Positions 9,176 to 18,151 of a stretch of 58,523 bases of DNA are shown one piece after another (position 1 is the first letter of the stretch; every line of letters starts with the position of its first letter). Under the pieces are notes generated by a model. It saw only the letters and a program-made list of their open reading frames with translations, had not been told where the DNA came from and searched no databases. Where the stretch lies: contig JAFRGD010000011.1 in the NCBI GenBank assembly GCA_017433975.1, positions 1 through 58,523 of the forward strand, written 5' to 3'. This DNA comes from Mogibacterium sp. GTDB taxonomy: Bacteria; Bacillota; Clostridia; Peptostreptococcales; Anaerovoracaceae. The translations under genes were made by a program, and so were the position numbers.

Positions 9176-9670
9176 ATGTTATTTATCAGACAGGCAGAAC
9201 GCGGCGACATCGAAAACATCGCCGAACTCGAAAAAGAATGCTTTCCGATTCCTTGGAGCGAGGACTCCATCCGGAATGACGTGTTGTACAGCTCCATCGC
9301 GTACGTTGTCGTCGCGGAATTTGACGATGCGTTTGCGGGATATGCTGACGTCTGGTTTGTCGCCGGCGAAGGGCAGATTAACAACGTCGCCGTCGTCCCG
9401 CACTACCGCCGCAAAGGCGTCGGAACCGCGCTTCTGGAGGCTCTGATCGATTACGTACGGGACCTCGGCGGTACGGAGATGAGCCTCGAGGTGCGGCCGA
9501 GCAACATCGCCGCCATGCGGCTGTACCGGCGCCTCGGCTTTGAGGAAGTCGGCGAGCGGGGCGGGTATTACCTCGACGACGGTGAGGCGGCCGCCATCAT
9601 GAAACTGTTTTTTGAAGAAAACCAGGACGACGCCGACGAGTATGAGGCGGACGAGTCCAGTAACTATTAA
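9176..9670 (+). CDS. rimI: Ribosomal protein alanine acetyltransferase RimI-like (GNAT)
   Basis: A GNAT N-acetyltransferase of 164 residues. It has the acetyl-CoA pyrophosphate loop RRKGVGTA (78-85) and the EVRPSNIAAMRLYRRLGF stretch (105-122) typical of RimI, which acetylates the N-terminus of ribosomal protein bS18. The position between tsaB and tsaD is the standard setting for rimI in Bacillota. An Asp/Glu-rich tail of about 15 residues follows the domain. GGGAGGAA lies before the ATG. Its actual substrate is not provable from sequence. Confidence 0.92.
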   Translation: MLFIRQAERGDIENIAELEKECFPIPWSEDSIRNDVLYSSIAYVVVAEFDDAFAGYADVWFVAGEGQINNVAVVPHYRRKGVGTALLEALIDYVRDLGGTEMSLEVRPSNIAAMRLYRRLGFEEVGERGGYYLDDGEAAAIMKLFFEENQDDADEYEADESSNY

Positions 9671-9693
9671 TTGACAACGACTGAGGCAGGACA

Positions 9694-10710
9694 TTGTTAA
9701 ACGGCAGAACTCTGACAATGGGAATCGAGACGAGCTGTGACGAGACGGCGGTCGGCATCGTCGCGGACGGGCGGACGGTGCTCGCGAACGTGATCTCTTC
9801 ACAGATCGACATTCATACCGCGTACGGCGGCGTGGTGCCGGAAATCGCATCGCGCCGGCACCTCGAGAGCATCAACGACGTCATCGACCGGGCGCTCCGC
9901 GAGGCGGACTGCACGCTGGACGACATTGACGTAATTGGCGTAACTTACGGGCCGGGGCTCGTCGGCGCACTTCTGATCGGCGTCGCGACGGCCAAGGCGA
10001 TTTCGTATGCGCGGGACATTCCGCTCGTCGCCGTCAACCACATGCACGGGCACATCGCCGCAAATTACCTCGCGTATCCCGAACTCGAGCCGCCGTTCCT
10101 CGGCCTCGTCGTCTCGGGCGGGCATACCAATATCGTCCGCGTGACGGATTACAATGCCTGCGAGATCATCGGCCGGACGCGGGACGACGCGGCGGGCGAA
10201 GCCTTTGATAAGGTCGCGCGCGTCATCGGGCTCGGCTACCCGGGCGGACCAAAAGTCGACCGCGCGGCGCGGCAGGGAAACCGCGACGCCATTGCATTCA
10301 AACGGGTCTATCTGGAGAGCGGCAGCTACGACTTCAGCTTCAGCGGCCTCAAGACACAGGTCCTGAACTACCTCAATACCGAGCGCCAGGCGGGTCGGGA
10401 AATCCCGGTCAACGACGTTGCGGCGTCGTTCCAGGAGGCTGTCATGGAAGTCATCGCGACCAAGGCGGTGACCGCGGCAAAGGAATTCGGGGATGACCTG
10501 ATTGCAGTCTCCGGCGGCGTTGCGGCGAATTCCCGCCTGCGGGAGCTCCTGACGCAGATGGGCGGGGAGGCAGGCATCCGCGTGATCTGGCCGGAGCCGG
10601 TGCTCTGCACGGACAACGGCGTCATGATCGCCTGCGCGGCATATTATAACTGGCTGAAGGGGGAGTGCGCAGACCGGTCGCTCGACGCGGTCCCGGGCCT
10701 CGACTTTTAG
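9694..10710 (+). CDS. tsaD: tRNA N6-adenosine threonylcarbamoyltransferase TsaD
   Basis: TsaD transfers the threonylcarbamoyl group to A37 of tRNA. The 338-residue protein has the opening GIETSCDETAVGIV, the metal-binding His pair in NHMHGHIAAN (His116, His120), VSGGHTNI and CTDNGVMIA near the end. I chose the TTG at 9694 because GAGGCAGG lies at a proper distance upstream; the ATG at 9718 would remove the first strand and has a poorer ribosome site. It closes the tsaE-tsaB-rimI-tsaD cluster. Confidence 0.95.
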   Translation: MLNGRTLTMGIETSCDETAVGIVADGRTVLANVISSQIDIHTAYGGVVPEIASRRHLESINDVIDRALREADCTLDDIDVIGVTYGPGLVGALLIGVATAKAISYARDIPLVAVNHMHGHIAANYLAYPELEPPFLGLVVSGGHTNIVRVTDYNACEIIGRTRDDAAGEAFDKVARVIGLGYPGGPKVDRAARQGNRDAIAFKRVYLESGSYDFSFSGLKTQVLNYLNTERQAGREIPVNDVAASFQEAVMEVIATKAVTAAKEFGDDLIAVSGGVAANSRLRELLTQMGGEAGIRVIWPEPVLCTDNGVMIACAAYYNWLKGECADRSLDAVPGLDF

Positions 10711-10757
10711 CAATATTCTGACATAAATAAACGATTTACCAGAGAATTCTCACGACC

Positions 10758-12674
10758 ATGATCATCTTATCCGTGAACGACATCAATCTGACTTACGGGA
10801 CGGACGTCATCCTTGACGGCGTCTCGTTTGGCGTGAACGGAGGAGACCGGATCGGCGTCGTCGGACCGAACGGCGCAGGCAAGACGACGCTCCTGTCGAT
10901 CATGGCGGGCGTCCTCGAACCGACGCGCGGGAGCGTATACCGCCGGTCGGATTATACCATCGGATACCTCCGGCAAAAGAACCATTTCTTCGGCGGCGGG
11001 ACGGTCATCGAGGAAGCGGAGCGGAGCATCGAACAGTTCCGGCACATGGAGGAGGAAATCGCGCGCCTCGAGCACGCGATTACCGACAGCGACCGGGCGG
11101 ACTTCGCGGCGGACGTCATCCGGTACAACGATTTGCTCGAAGAATACAAGGATAAAGGCGGTTATACGTATAAGAGCGAGCTCCGGTCGGTGCTCCAGTC
11201 GATGGGGTTCGGTGAGGAGACCTACAGCAAGCGGATTCACATGCTGTCCGGCGGGGAGCGGACGCGGCTCGCGCTCGCGTGCCTGCTGCTGCGCAAACCG
11301 GACGTCCTGCTGCTCGACGAGCCGACCAACCACCTGGACCTCCGGATGCTCGGCTGGCTCGACCAATACCTCAAGTCTTACAAGGGCACGATCATCGTGG
11401 TTTCCCACGACCGGTACTTCCTCGACCGCGTCGTGACCGGGATCCTCGACGTCCGTGACACGCATGCGGTGTCTTACCGCGGGAACTATACCGAGTACCT
11501 CGACAAGCGCGCGGAGCGTCTCATGGTGATGGAGCGCGAATACGAGAAACAGCAGAAAGAAATCGCCAAGCAGGAGGAGATCATCCGCCGCTTCAAGGGC
11601 CACAACACGGAGAAACTCGTCAAACGGGCGCAGTCCCGCGAGAAGAAACTCGCCGCGATGGAGGTTCTTGAGAAGCCAAAGATAACGAATACCAAGATCC
11701 GCGTTTCGTTTGACGCGAATTACAAGAGCGGAAACGACGTCTGCCAGGCGGAGGACATTTCCAAGTCCTTCGGGGCCCAGCACCTGTTCTCAGGCGTTTC
11801 CTACGATATCAAGAAGGGGGAACGGATCTGCATCATCGGAGACAACGGCGTCGGCAAAACAACGCTGCTCCGCATCATGATCGGGCAGGAACTGCCGGAT
11901 TCGGGATACCTCCGGACCGGCCACAACGTTAATTTCGGGTACTACGATCAGGGGCAGCTGCTTCTGAACGAGGACGAGACCGTGCTCGGCGAGATGAAGA
12001 ACGCGTATCCGCTCTACACGGATACGGACATGCGGTCGATTCTCGGGCGGTTCCTGTTCCGCGGAGACGACGTTTTCAAGGAAGTCCGCGTGCTCTCCGG
12101 CGGGGAGAAGGCCAAGCTTTCCCTCCTCAAACTCATGCTCTCCGGGGCGAATACGCTCGTCCTCGACGAACCGACCAACCACCTCGACATCGAGTCCCGG
12201 GAGACGGTCGAAGAGGCGCTGAACGAATACGAAGGGACGATCATCATGGTCTCGCACGACCGGTATCTCCTCGAGCGCTTTCCGGACCGCATCCTGGAAC
12301 TGACCGGGAGCGGGATCCGCGAGTTCAAGGGCAAGTTCGATTATTACCTCGAGAAGACGGCGGAGCGGACCGCGGCAGCGTCGGAGACCGTGCCAGCCCG
12401 TGATGCAGCTGTAGTTCCGGCCGCGACTTCGGAGGAAGAGCGCCGGAGCCGCAAGGCGGACGAAGCCGCGGAGCGGCGGCGCACGCGGGAGCTGGCCGAA
12501 CTGGAGGCCAGGATTGACGCGCTGGAGGCGGGGATCGAGCAGACCGAGGCGGACCTCTGTGACACCGCGCGGCTCGACGACTACAAGTTTCTCAACCGCA
12601 AGAGCGAGGAACTCCGGCAGCTCAAGGACGAGCTCGACGAGGTGTACTTCCGCTGGATTGAGCTGCAGGAATAA
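10758..12674 (+). CDS. ABC-F family ATPase (ribosome-associated, non-transporter)
   Basis: A 638-residue protein with two ABC ATPase domains and no membrane segment, hence ABC-F, a family that acts on stalled or antibiotic-bound ribosomes. Domain 1 has GPNGAGKTT (36-44), LSGGERTRLALA and LLDEPTNHLDL. Domain 2 has GDNGVGKTT (about 361-369), LSGGEKAKLSLL and LDEPTNHLDIES. Between them lies the Arg/Lys-rich linker (about 250-320). The last 80 residues form a charged coiled coil as in Uup/YdiF-type members. No resistance context is seen, so a housekeeping role is more likely. The subfamily cannot be fixed by eye. Confidence 0.92.
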   Translation: MIILSVNDINLTYGTDVILDGVSFGVNGGDRIGVVGPNGAGKTTLLSIMAGVLEPTRGSVYRRSDYTIGYLRQKNHFFGGGTVIEEAERSIEQFRHMEEEIARLEHAITDSDRADFAADVIRYNDLLEEYKDKGGYTYKSELRSVLQSMGFGEETYSKRIHMLSGGERTRLALACLLLRKPDVLLLDEPTNHLDLRMLGWLDQYLKSYKGTIIVVSHDRYFLDRVVTGILDVRDTHAVSYRGNYTEYLDKRAERLMVMEREYEKQQKEIAKQEEIIRRFKGHNTEKLVKRAQSREKKLAAMEVLEKPKITNTKIRVSFDANYKSGNDVCQAEDISKSFGAQHLFSGVSYDIKKGERICIIGDNGVGKTTLLRIMIGQELPDSGYLRTGHNVNFGYYDQGQLLLNEDETVLGEMKNAYPLYTDTDMRSILGRFLFRGDDVFKEVRVLSGGEKAKLSLLKLMLSGANTLVLDEPTNHLDIESRETVEEALNEYEGTIIMVSHDRYLLERFPDRILELTGSGIREFKGKFDYYLEKTAERTAAASETVPARDAAVVPAATSEEERRSRKADEAAERRRTRELAELEARIDALEAGIEQTEADLCDTARLDDYKFLNRKSEELRQLKDELDEVYFRWIELQE

Positions 12675-12700
12675 CGCCTGCGACGGCGCCAAAAAATTTC

Positions 12701-12729
12701 TTGCAACAACGAAACGCGTACTCTATAAT
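12701..12729 (+). promoter_or_regulatory. Sigma-A promoter for acpP
   Basis: TTGCAA at 12701-12706 and a consensus TATAAT at 12724-12729 with a 17-base spacer. The predicted start lies near 12736, about 30 bases before the acpP ATG. Confidence 0.82.
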
Positions 12730-12764
12730 AACTTTTGTAAAAAATCTTATGGAGGGCTGAAACC

Positions 12765-12995
12765 ATGACGTTTGAGACAATCAGAGACCTTATCGTAGAG
12801 CAGCTTGGAATCGATCCGGACATGATCGAGATGGACACCAATATGATGAAGGACCTCGAGGCGGACTCGCTGGACGCGGTCGAGATCATCCTGGGCATCG
12901 AGGAGTCTTTTGGAATTGAGATTCCGGACGAGGAAGCCGAAAAATTTGAGACGGTTCGTGACCTGGTCACTTATGTAGACGAGCACGTGGAATAA
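12765..12995 (+). CDS. acpP: Acyl carrier protein
   Basis: A 76-residue acidic four-helix protein that carries acyl chains in fatty-acid synthesis on a 4'-phosphopantetheine arm. The attachment serine is Ser35 in the motif EADSLDAVEI. Length, charge and the helix pattern fit AcpP closely. It has its own strong promoter (12701-12729) and a GGAGGG ribosome site. No other fatty-acid synthesis gene is adjacent; rex follows 45 bases later on the same strand and may be read from this promoter. Confidence 0.96.
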   Translation: MTFETIRDLIVEQLGIDPDMIEMDTNMMKDLEADSLDAVEIILGIEESFGIEIPDEEAEKFETVRDLVTYVDEHVE

Positions 12996-13040
12996 TTTCA
13001 CGCGGACCATTTACGGTGACAGTGTAAGGATAGAACCGGA

Positions 13041-13697
13041 ATGAACAATAACACCAAGATTTCAAATGCGATCATCCGGCGGCTGCCGCGATATCGCAGA
13101 TACCTCAACATACTCCGCAAACGGGGCGTCAAAAAGGTATCTTCCAACGAGCTGAGCGAACTGATCGGGTATACCGCTTCGCAGATCCGGCAGGACCTGA
13201 ATACGTTCGGCGGGTTCGGCCAGCAGGGATACGGGTACAGTGTTGATCACTTATACAAAGAGTTGAACAAGATCCTCGGCCTGGACAGGGAGTACAAGAC
13301 GGTCCTCGTCGGCGCCGGCAACATGGGCAGCGCGATCACAAAGTATACGTATTACTACAAGATCGGCTTTAACATCGTCGCGCTGTTTGATAACAACCCT
13401 GCGCTCGTCGGGCAGAAAGTGAACGACGTAGAGATCCTTCCATTCGAGGACCTCGAGGACTTTGTGCGGGACAACGGGATCGATATCGGCATCATCACGG
13501 TCAATCAGGAGAGCGCCCAGGACGTTGCGGACACGCTGATCCGCGGCGGAGTCAAAGGGATCTGGAACTTCGCTCCGATCGACCTCGAGATTCCGGACCA
13601 CATCGCAATCGAGAACGTCCATCTCAGTGAGAGCTTGCACACGTTGTCATTCCTGATCCGCAGCAAGGAACTGGAACGCGAAGAAGAAAACAATTGA
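13041..13697 (+). CDS. rex: Redox-sensing transcriptional repressor Rex
   Basis: Rex binds DNA when NADH is low and releases it when the NADH/NAD+ ratio rises, controlling fermentation and respiration genes. The 218-residue protein has an N-terminal winged helix (about 9-75) with the recognition stretch TASQIRQDLNTFGGFG. A Rossmann domain has GAGNMG (91-96) followed by the FDNNP loop. The C-terminal swapped helix has SFLIRSKELER. A near-consensus clostridial Rex site is found in this window at 56637-56654, before nuoE. An intrinsic terminator lies right after the gene. Confidence 0.96.
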   Translation: MNNNTKISNAIIRRLPRYRRYLNILRKRGVKKVSSNELSELIGYTASQIRQDLNTFGGFGQQGYGYSVDHLYKELNKILGLDREYKTVLVGAGNMGSAITKYTYYYKIGFNIVALFDNNPALVGQKVNDVEILPFEDLEDFVRDNGIDIGIITVNQESAQDVADTLIRGGVKGIWNFAPIDLEIPDHIAIENVHLSESLHTLSFLIRSKELEREEENN

Positions 13698-13704
13698 CAG
13701 CAAA

Positions 13705-13732
13705 GGCCCGCAGCGATGCTGCGGGCCATTTA
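13705..13732. terminator. Intrinsic terminator between convergent rex and ferredoxin genes
   Basis: A perfect ten-base stem (GGCCCGCAGC at 13705-13714 with its complement at 13718-13727) around a GAT loop. It lies between two convergent genes. Only a short T-run follows on the plus strand, and CTTTG precedes it for the minus strand. Confidence 0.8.
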
Positions 13733-13777
13733 CTAAAAGTATTCATGCATAAATACGTGTAAGTATAGTAAAAGTTA

Positions 13778-13945
13778 CTACGCCTCCTGCGGTACTCCCA
13801 TTGGGCAAGCAGCAGCGCAAGCGCCACAATCAATGCATGTGTCTGGATCGATCACGAATGGGGTTCCCTCGCTGATCGCCTCTACCGGGCAACCGTCCTT
13901 GCAAACTCCGCAACCGATGCAGTCTTCGCCAATTACATATGCCAT
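13778..13945 (-). CDS. 2[4Fe-4S] ferredoxin, 55 residues
   Basis: A small low-potential electron carrier of the clostridial type. The two cluster motifs are complete: CIGCGVCKDGCP with Cys9, 12, 15 and 19, and CIDCGACAAACP with Cys37, 40, 43 and 47. The protein starts MAYVIGEDC and ends PQEA, the usual length. A strong AAGGAGGA precedes the ATG on the minus strand, and a promoter is visible upstream. Likely partners are hydrogenase or NADH-ferredoxin oxidoreductase type enzymes; a NuoEF pair occurs at the end of the window but is not linked. Confidence 0.95.
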   Translation of the reverse strand: MAYVIGEDCIGCGVCKDGCPVEAISEGTPFVIDPDTCIDCGACAAACPMGVPQEA

Positions 13946-13987
13946 AGTGTTTCCTCCTTGTAGTAATAGGGTGCTTTGTACTCAATG

Positions 13988-14017
13988 AGTATAGCACCGC
14001 AAAGGAGGTTTTGTAAA
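13988..14017 (-). promoter_or_regulatory. Promoter for the ferredoxin gene
   Basis: Read on the minus strand: TTTACA (plus-strand 14012-14017) and TATACT (13988-13993) with an 18-base spacer, about 45 bases before the ferredoxin ATG. Confidence 0.6.
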
Positions 14018-14019
14018 CT

Positions 14020-14031
14020 TAACTATAGTTA
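14020..14031. promoter_or_regulatory. Perfect 12-bp palindrome between divergent genes
   Basis: TAACTATAGTTA is a perfect palindrome placed immediately upstream of the ferredoxin -35 box, in the gap between the divergent ferredoxin and P-loop/Asp23 genes. It could be an operator, but no regulator is known from sequence. Confidence 0.35.
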
Positions 14032-14066
14032 GAACAAACTAATCTCGAATTGCTGAAACCAGAAAC

Positions 14067-14948
14067 ATGCAGGTCATTTCATTCACGGGCAAAAGCGGCA
14101 CGGGCAAGAGCTACCAGGCGACGCGCCTCTGCCGGATCAAGAATATCGAGGCAATCATCGACGACGGCCTTCTGATCTACAAGAACAGGATCGTCGCCGG
14201 CCAATCGGCAAAAAAGAGCCCGACCAAGGCGGGCGCGATGCGCGCCGCCCTTTTTGAATACGATGACCAGCGCGAAGCCGTCCAGGCCAAGCTGCGGGAG
14301 CTCGCGCCGGAGAAGCTCCTGGTCATCGGGACGTCCGACCGCATGGTAGATTGGATTACCGACCGCCTGGAGATTCCCAGTGCGTCGGAGCGGGTCTACA
14401 TCGAAGAACTGACGACGGAGGACGAGCGTGAGATTGCGGGGGAGAGCCGTCACGTCCGGGGCGAGCACGTCATCCCGGCGCCGATCGGACAGCTCAAGCG
14501 GGAGTTCGCGGGGTATTTCATCAATCCGGTCCGCATGATCCGCGGTATGACGATGAACGACGGCCCGCTGGTGCACGGGCACGCGACGGACCGCACCGTC
14601 GTCCGGCCGCAGTTCAGCTATTTCGGGACGTTTCAGATCAGTGAGAACTGCATCGGCGACATCATCAAAATCGCGGCAGAATCCTACACAGACCGGATCA
14701 AGGTTCTCGGGCATTACCACAATGGGAATACCCATGCATTGACCGTCGTCATCGAGGTCCGGATCCACGAGACCGCGGACATCATCGACCTCTGCAAGGC
14801 TTTGCAGAAGGAAGTCTCCACCCAGATCGAGCACATGACGTCGTTCCAGATGAACCGCGTCAATATCGAGATCAAGGAGATCGAACTCGCCGAGGACAAC
14901 TTCTCCAGGGCGAGCAAGCAGAAATACAAAGTCCGCAAGGAGAAGTGA
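14067..14948 (+). CDS. P-loop NTPase fused to an Asp23/Gls24-like domain
   Basis: A 293-residue protein of two parts. The N-terminus has a Walker A loop, GKSGTGKS (8-15), followed by a strongly conserved-looking IIDDGLLIYKN (34-44) and a strand LLVIGTSDRMVDWI that may hold Walker B equivalents. About residues 186-280 resemble the Asp23/Gls24 alkaline-shock domain: ISENCIGDIIKIAAES, then HALTVVIEVRI, then IIDLCKALQKEVSTQIEHMT and VNIEIKEI. Such domains usually occur alone in small cell-envelope stress proteins. No signal peptide or membrane segment is seen. The gene is divergent from the ferredoxin and precedes groES. The substrate of the NTPase half is unknown; both family calls are by pattern only. 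Confidence 0.72.
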   Translation: MQVISFTGKSGTGKSYQATRLCRIKNIEAIIDDGLLIYKNRIVAGQSAKKSPTKAGAMRAALFEYDDQREAVQAKLRELAPEKLLVIGTSDRMVDWITDRLEIPSASERVYIEELTTEDEREIAGESRHVRGEHVIPAPIGQLKREFAGYFINPVRMIRGMTMNDGPLVHGHATDRTVVRPQFSYFGTFQISENCIGDIIKIAAESYTDRIKVLGHYHNGNTHALTVVIEVRIHETADIIDLCKALQKEVSTQIEHMTSFQMNRVNIEIKEIELAEDNFSRASKQKYKVRKEK

Positions 14949-14960
14949 AGATATCTTCAC
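14945..14960. repeat. 16-bp perfect palindrome overlapping the stop codon
   Basis: GTGAAGATATCTTCAC is a perfect palindrome that includes the TGA stop of the P-loop/Asp23 gene and lies 10 bases upstream of the groES -35 box. It lacks a T-run, so it is a poor terminator. It may be a regulator site or chance. Confidence 0.4.
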
Positions 14961-14970
14961 AAAAGCGTTG

Positions 14971-14999
14971 TTGACAAATGCGGGATGGGTGAGTAGAAT
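14971..14999 (+). promoter_or_regulatory. Sigma-A promoter for groESL
   Basis: A consensus TTGACA at 14971-14976 and TAGAAT at 14994-14999 with a 17-base spacer. The predicted start near 15006 is only six bases before the CIRCE element, the standard arrangement for HrcA control. Confidence 0.88.
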
Positions 15000-15011
15000 A
15001 GGAATTGTGAT

Positions 15012-15038
15012 TTGGCACTCTTTATACATGAGTGCTAA
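15012..15038 (+). promoter_or_regulatory. CIRCE element (HrcA operator)
   Basis: TTGGCACTC, nine bases, then GAGTGCTAA. This differs from the CIRCE consensus (TTAGCACTC-N9-GAGTGCTAA) at one base. HrcA is expected to bind here and repress groESL until heat stress. hrcA itself is not in the window. Confidence 0.95.
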
Positions 15039-15054
15039 CAATACATCAATAATC

Positions 15055-15076
15055 TCGGACCGGTTTTTCGGTCCGG
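15055..15076 (+). other. Hairpin in the groES 5' leader
   Basis: CGGACCG (15056-15062) pairs with CGGTCCG (15069-15075) around a GTTTTT loop, just before the AAGGAGG ribosome site of groES. It may protect the message or tune translation; no T-run follows directly, so it is not a clear terminator. Confidence 0.5.
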
Positions 15077-15095
15077 ACAAAATAAGGAGGAAAAT

Positions 15096-15374
15096 ATGAG
15101 CATTGGTATCAAACCGCTGGGCGCGAGAGTCCTGATCAAGAAGGACGACAAGATGGAGACCACACAGGGAGGCCTGATCCTCTCGGGCAGCGCCAAGGAA
15201 CAGCCGCAGCAGGCAGTCGTCGTCGCCGTCGGCCCTGGAACCGAGGAGGAGAAAATGGTCCTCAACGTCGGTGACAAGGTCATCTTCCCAAAGTATGGCG
15301 GCTCCGAACTCAAGTATAAGGGCGAAGAATATACGATCGTAAATCAGAAAGACATTCTCGCGGTCGTGGAATAA
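15096..15374 (+). CDS. groES: Co-chaperonin GroES
   Basis: The 10-kDa lid of the GroEL folding chamber. The 92-residue protein has the family opening IKPLGARVLIKK, the mobile loop around METTQGGLILSGSAKEQP, and the KVIFPKYGGSELKYKGEEYTI ending typical of GroES. AAGGAGG stands before the ATG. The promoter and CIRCE upstream place it under HrcA heat-shock control together with groEL, which begins 32 bases downstream. Confidence 0.98.
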   Translation: MSIGIKPLGARVLIKKDDKMETTQGGLILSGSAKEQPQQAVVVAVGPGTEEEKMVLNVGDKVIFPKYGGSELKYKGEEYTIVNQKDILAVVE

Positions 15375-15391
15375 CCGAGAGGTCAGAATAG

Positions 15392-17029
<1,638 letters not shown>

Positions 17030-17044
17030 GATGAAATCGGGGAT

Positions 17045-17072
17045 GAAATCGGGGACGGTTCCGGTTTTCATC
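17045..17072 (+). repeat. 28-bp direct repeat, copy 1 (after groEL)
   Basis: This segment begins gaaatcggggacggttccg and continues G-ttttcatc. A copy at 23768-23795 matches at 27 of 28 bases. Its ends are self-complementary (GATGAAA at 17042-17048 with TTTCATC at 17066-17072), so it can form a hairpin. A partial further copy of its first bases lies just upstream (17030-17041). It resembles REP-type repeats of other genomes, but I could not check this. Together with copy 2 it brackets the methyltransferase/ABC module. Confidence 0.85.
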
Positions 17073-17094
17073 AGATTGTAAAAAAATGAACTTC

Positions 17095-17124
17095 CCCGGC
17101 GGCACAGTCCGCCGGGACTTTTTT
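17095..17124 (+). terminator. Intrinsic terminator of groESL
   Basis: A perfect eight-base stem, CCCGGCGG (17095-17102) with CCGCCGGG (17109-17116), around CACAGT, followed by ACTTTTTT. Confidence 0.92.
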
Positions 17125-17363
17125 GTGCAAAAGTTTATTAAAAAACCCCCTGAGGGGCTTATATTCAAGGTTCCGTATTGTTATTATTGATTCAACTTGA
17201 AACACTTTTTCGTTTCACCCTCTTAATGAAAAAGTTTCAGATCTTTCACTTTTGGAAGCAGGTGGTCGGGCAATCGAAGCGCCTGCTTTCAAATTATTAA
17301 GAGCAAAAGACCCCCCCGGGGGGGCTTATAACAAAATGCAATAACTGTTACACTGCAGTTGTT
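17125..17363 (+). promoter_or_regulatory. Structured leader upstream of the methyltransferase/ABC operon
   Basis: The whole gap between groEL and the first methyltransferase runs from 17030 to 17363; after the repeat and terminator this part holds no ORF but dense pairing. CTCTTAAT (17220-17227) can close with ATTAAGAG (17296-17303). Inside that stem lies a hairpin of TTGGAAGCAGG with CCTGCTTTCAA (about 17252-17292, one G-T pair). TGAAAC/GTTTCA forms another hairpin just before. Two similar elements, ACCCCC-TGA-GGGGCTTATA (17145-17163) and a C7G7 palindrome with CTTATA (17310-17330), flank the array. The methyltransferase ATG has no clear Shine-Dalgarno and sits in an ATAAC/GTTAT pair (17341-17345, 17361-17365). 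It matches no riboswitch class I recognise. A cis-regulatory RNA is an inference. Confidence 0.45.
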
Positions 17364-18134
17364 ATGAACAGCTTATTTGATAAAAATGTAAATTATTGGA
17401 CCGGCCGTGCGGAAGGCTATTCGGAGGTCAACCAGGACGAACTGAACGGCGTGCAGCACGACAACTGGAGCGGGCTCCTCGATGAGGCCATCCTGGAACA
17501 TTTCGACGGCAGAGCAAGGAACGCGATCCGCGTGCTCGACGTCGGAACCGGTCCGGGTTTTTTTGCAATTATATTGACGAAACTAGGCTACGTGGTCACA
17601 GCGGTCGACTGTACCGATGCGATGCTGGAGCAGGCCCGGAGCAACGCGGGACCGCTCGCGGAGCGGATTCGCTTCCGGAATATGAACGCCGAGGCGCTGG
17701 CCTTGGAAGACGGGCAGTTCGACGTCGTCGTGTCGCGGAATCTGACCTGGAACCTTGCGCACCCGGACGCAGCGTACCGGGAGTGGCGGCGGGTCCTGCG
17801 GGACGGCGGGCTGCTGCTGAACTTCGACGCGAACTGGTATAACTACCTCTATGACGAAGAGGCCAGGGCGGCGTACGAGAACGACCGCGCGAACGTTCAG
17901 GCGCAGGGGCTCGATGACCACTATATCTGCACGGACATCGACGCGATGGAGGAGATCGCGCGGGAAATGCCGCTGAGTCCGGTCACGCGGCCGGCGTGGG
18001 ACCGTGTGGTATTGTCGGACCTCGGGATGAAAGAGATCGAGATCCGCGAAGACATCGGAAAGGACGTCTGGTCCGAAACGGAGCGTGTCAATTACGCGGC
18101 GACGCCGATGTTCATGATCGCCGCGGTGAAATAG
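17364..18134 (+). CDS. Class I SAM-dependent methyltransferase (first of a tandem pair)
   Basis: A 256-residue cytoplasmic protein with the Rossmann-fold SAM motif VLDVGTGPGFF (57-67), the second acidic loop VTAVDCTDAMLEQAR, and a conserved SRNLTWNLAHPDAAYREW stretch (about 126-143). The N-terminal YWTGRAEGYSEVNQDE is typical of small-molecule methyltransferases. It is clearly paralogous to the next gene: SRNLTW, the WRRVLRDGG block and RPAWD near the C-terminus recur there. It opens an operon with a nickel/peptide ABC importer, so it may methylate a ligand or chelator handled by that transporter; the substrate is unknown. Confidence 0.88.
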   Translation: MNSLFDKNVNYWTGRAEGYSEVNQDELNGVQHDNWSGLLDEAILEHFDGRARNAIRVLDVGTGPGFFAIILTKLGYVVTAVDCTDAMLEQARSNAGPLAERIRFRNMNAEALALEDGQFDVVVSRNLTWNLAHPDAAYREWRRVLRDGGLLLNFDANWYNYLYDEEARAAYENDRANVQAQGLDDHYICTDIDAMEEIAREMPLSPVTRPAWDRVVLSDLGMKEIEIREDIGKDVWSETERVNYAATPMFMIAAVK

Positions 18135-18151
18135 TATTCTGGAGTTAGAAC

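Noticed and set aside
17311..17324. C7G7 palindrome as an intrinsic terminator.
   Set aside because: It has no loop of its own and CTTATA rather than a T-run follows, so termination is doubtful; kept only as a structural element of the leader.
17220..17330. Leader before the methyltransferases as a known SAM, SAH, cobalamin, T-box or NiCo riboswitch.
   Set aside because: None of the conserved cores of those classes could be found; only generic stems are visible.
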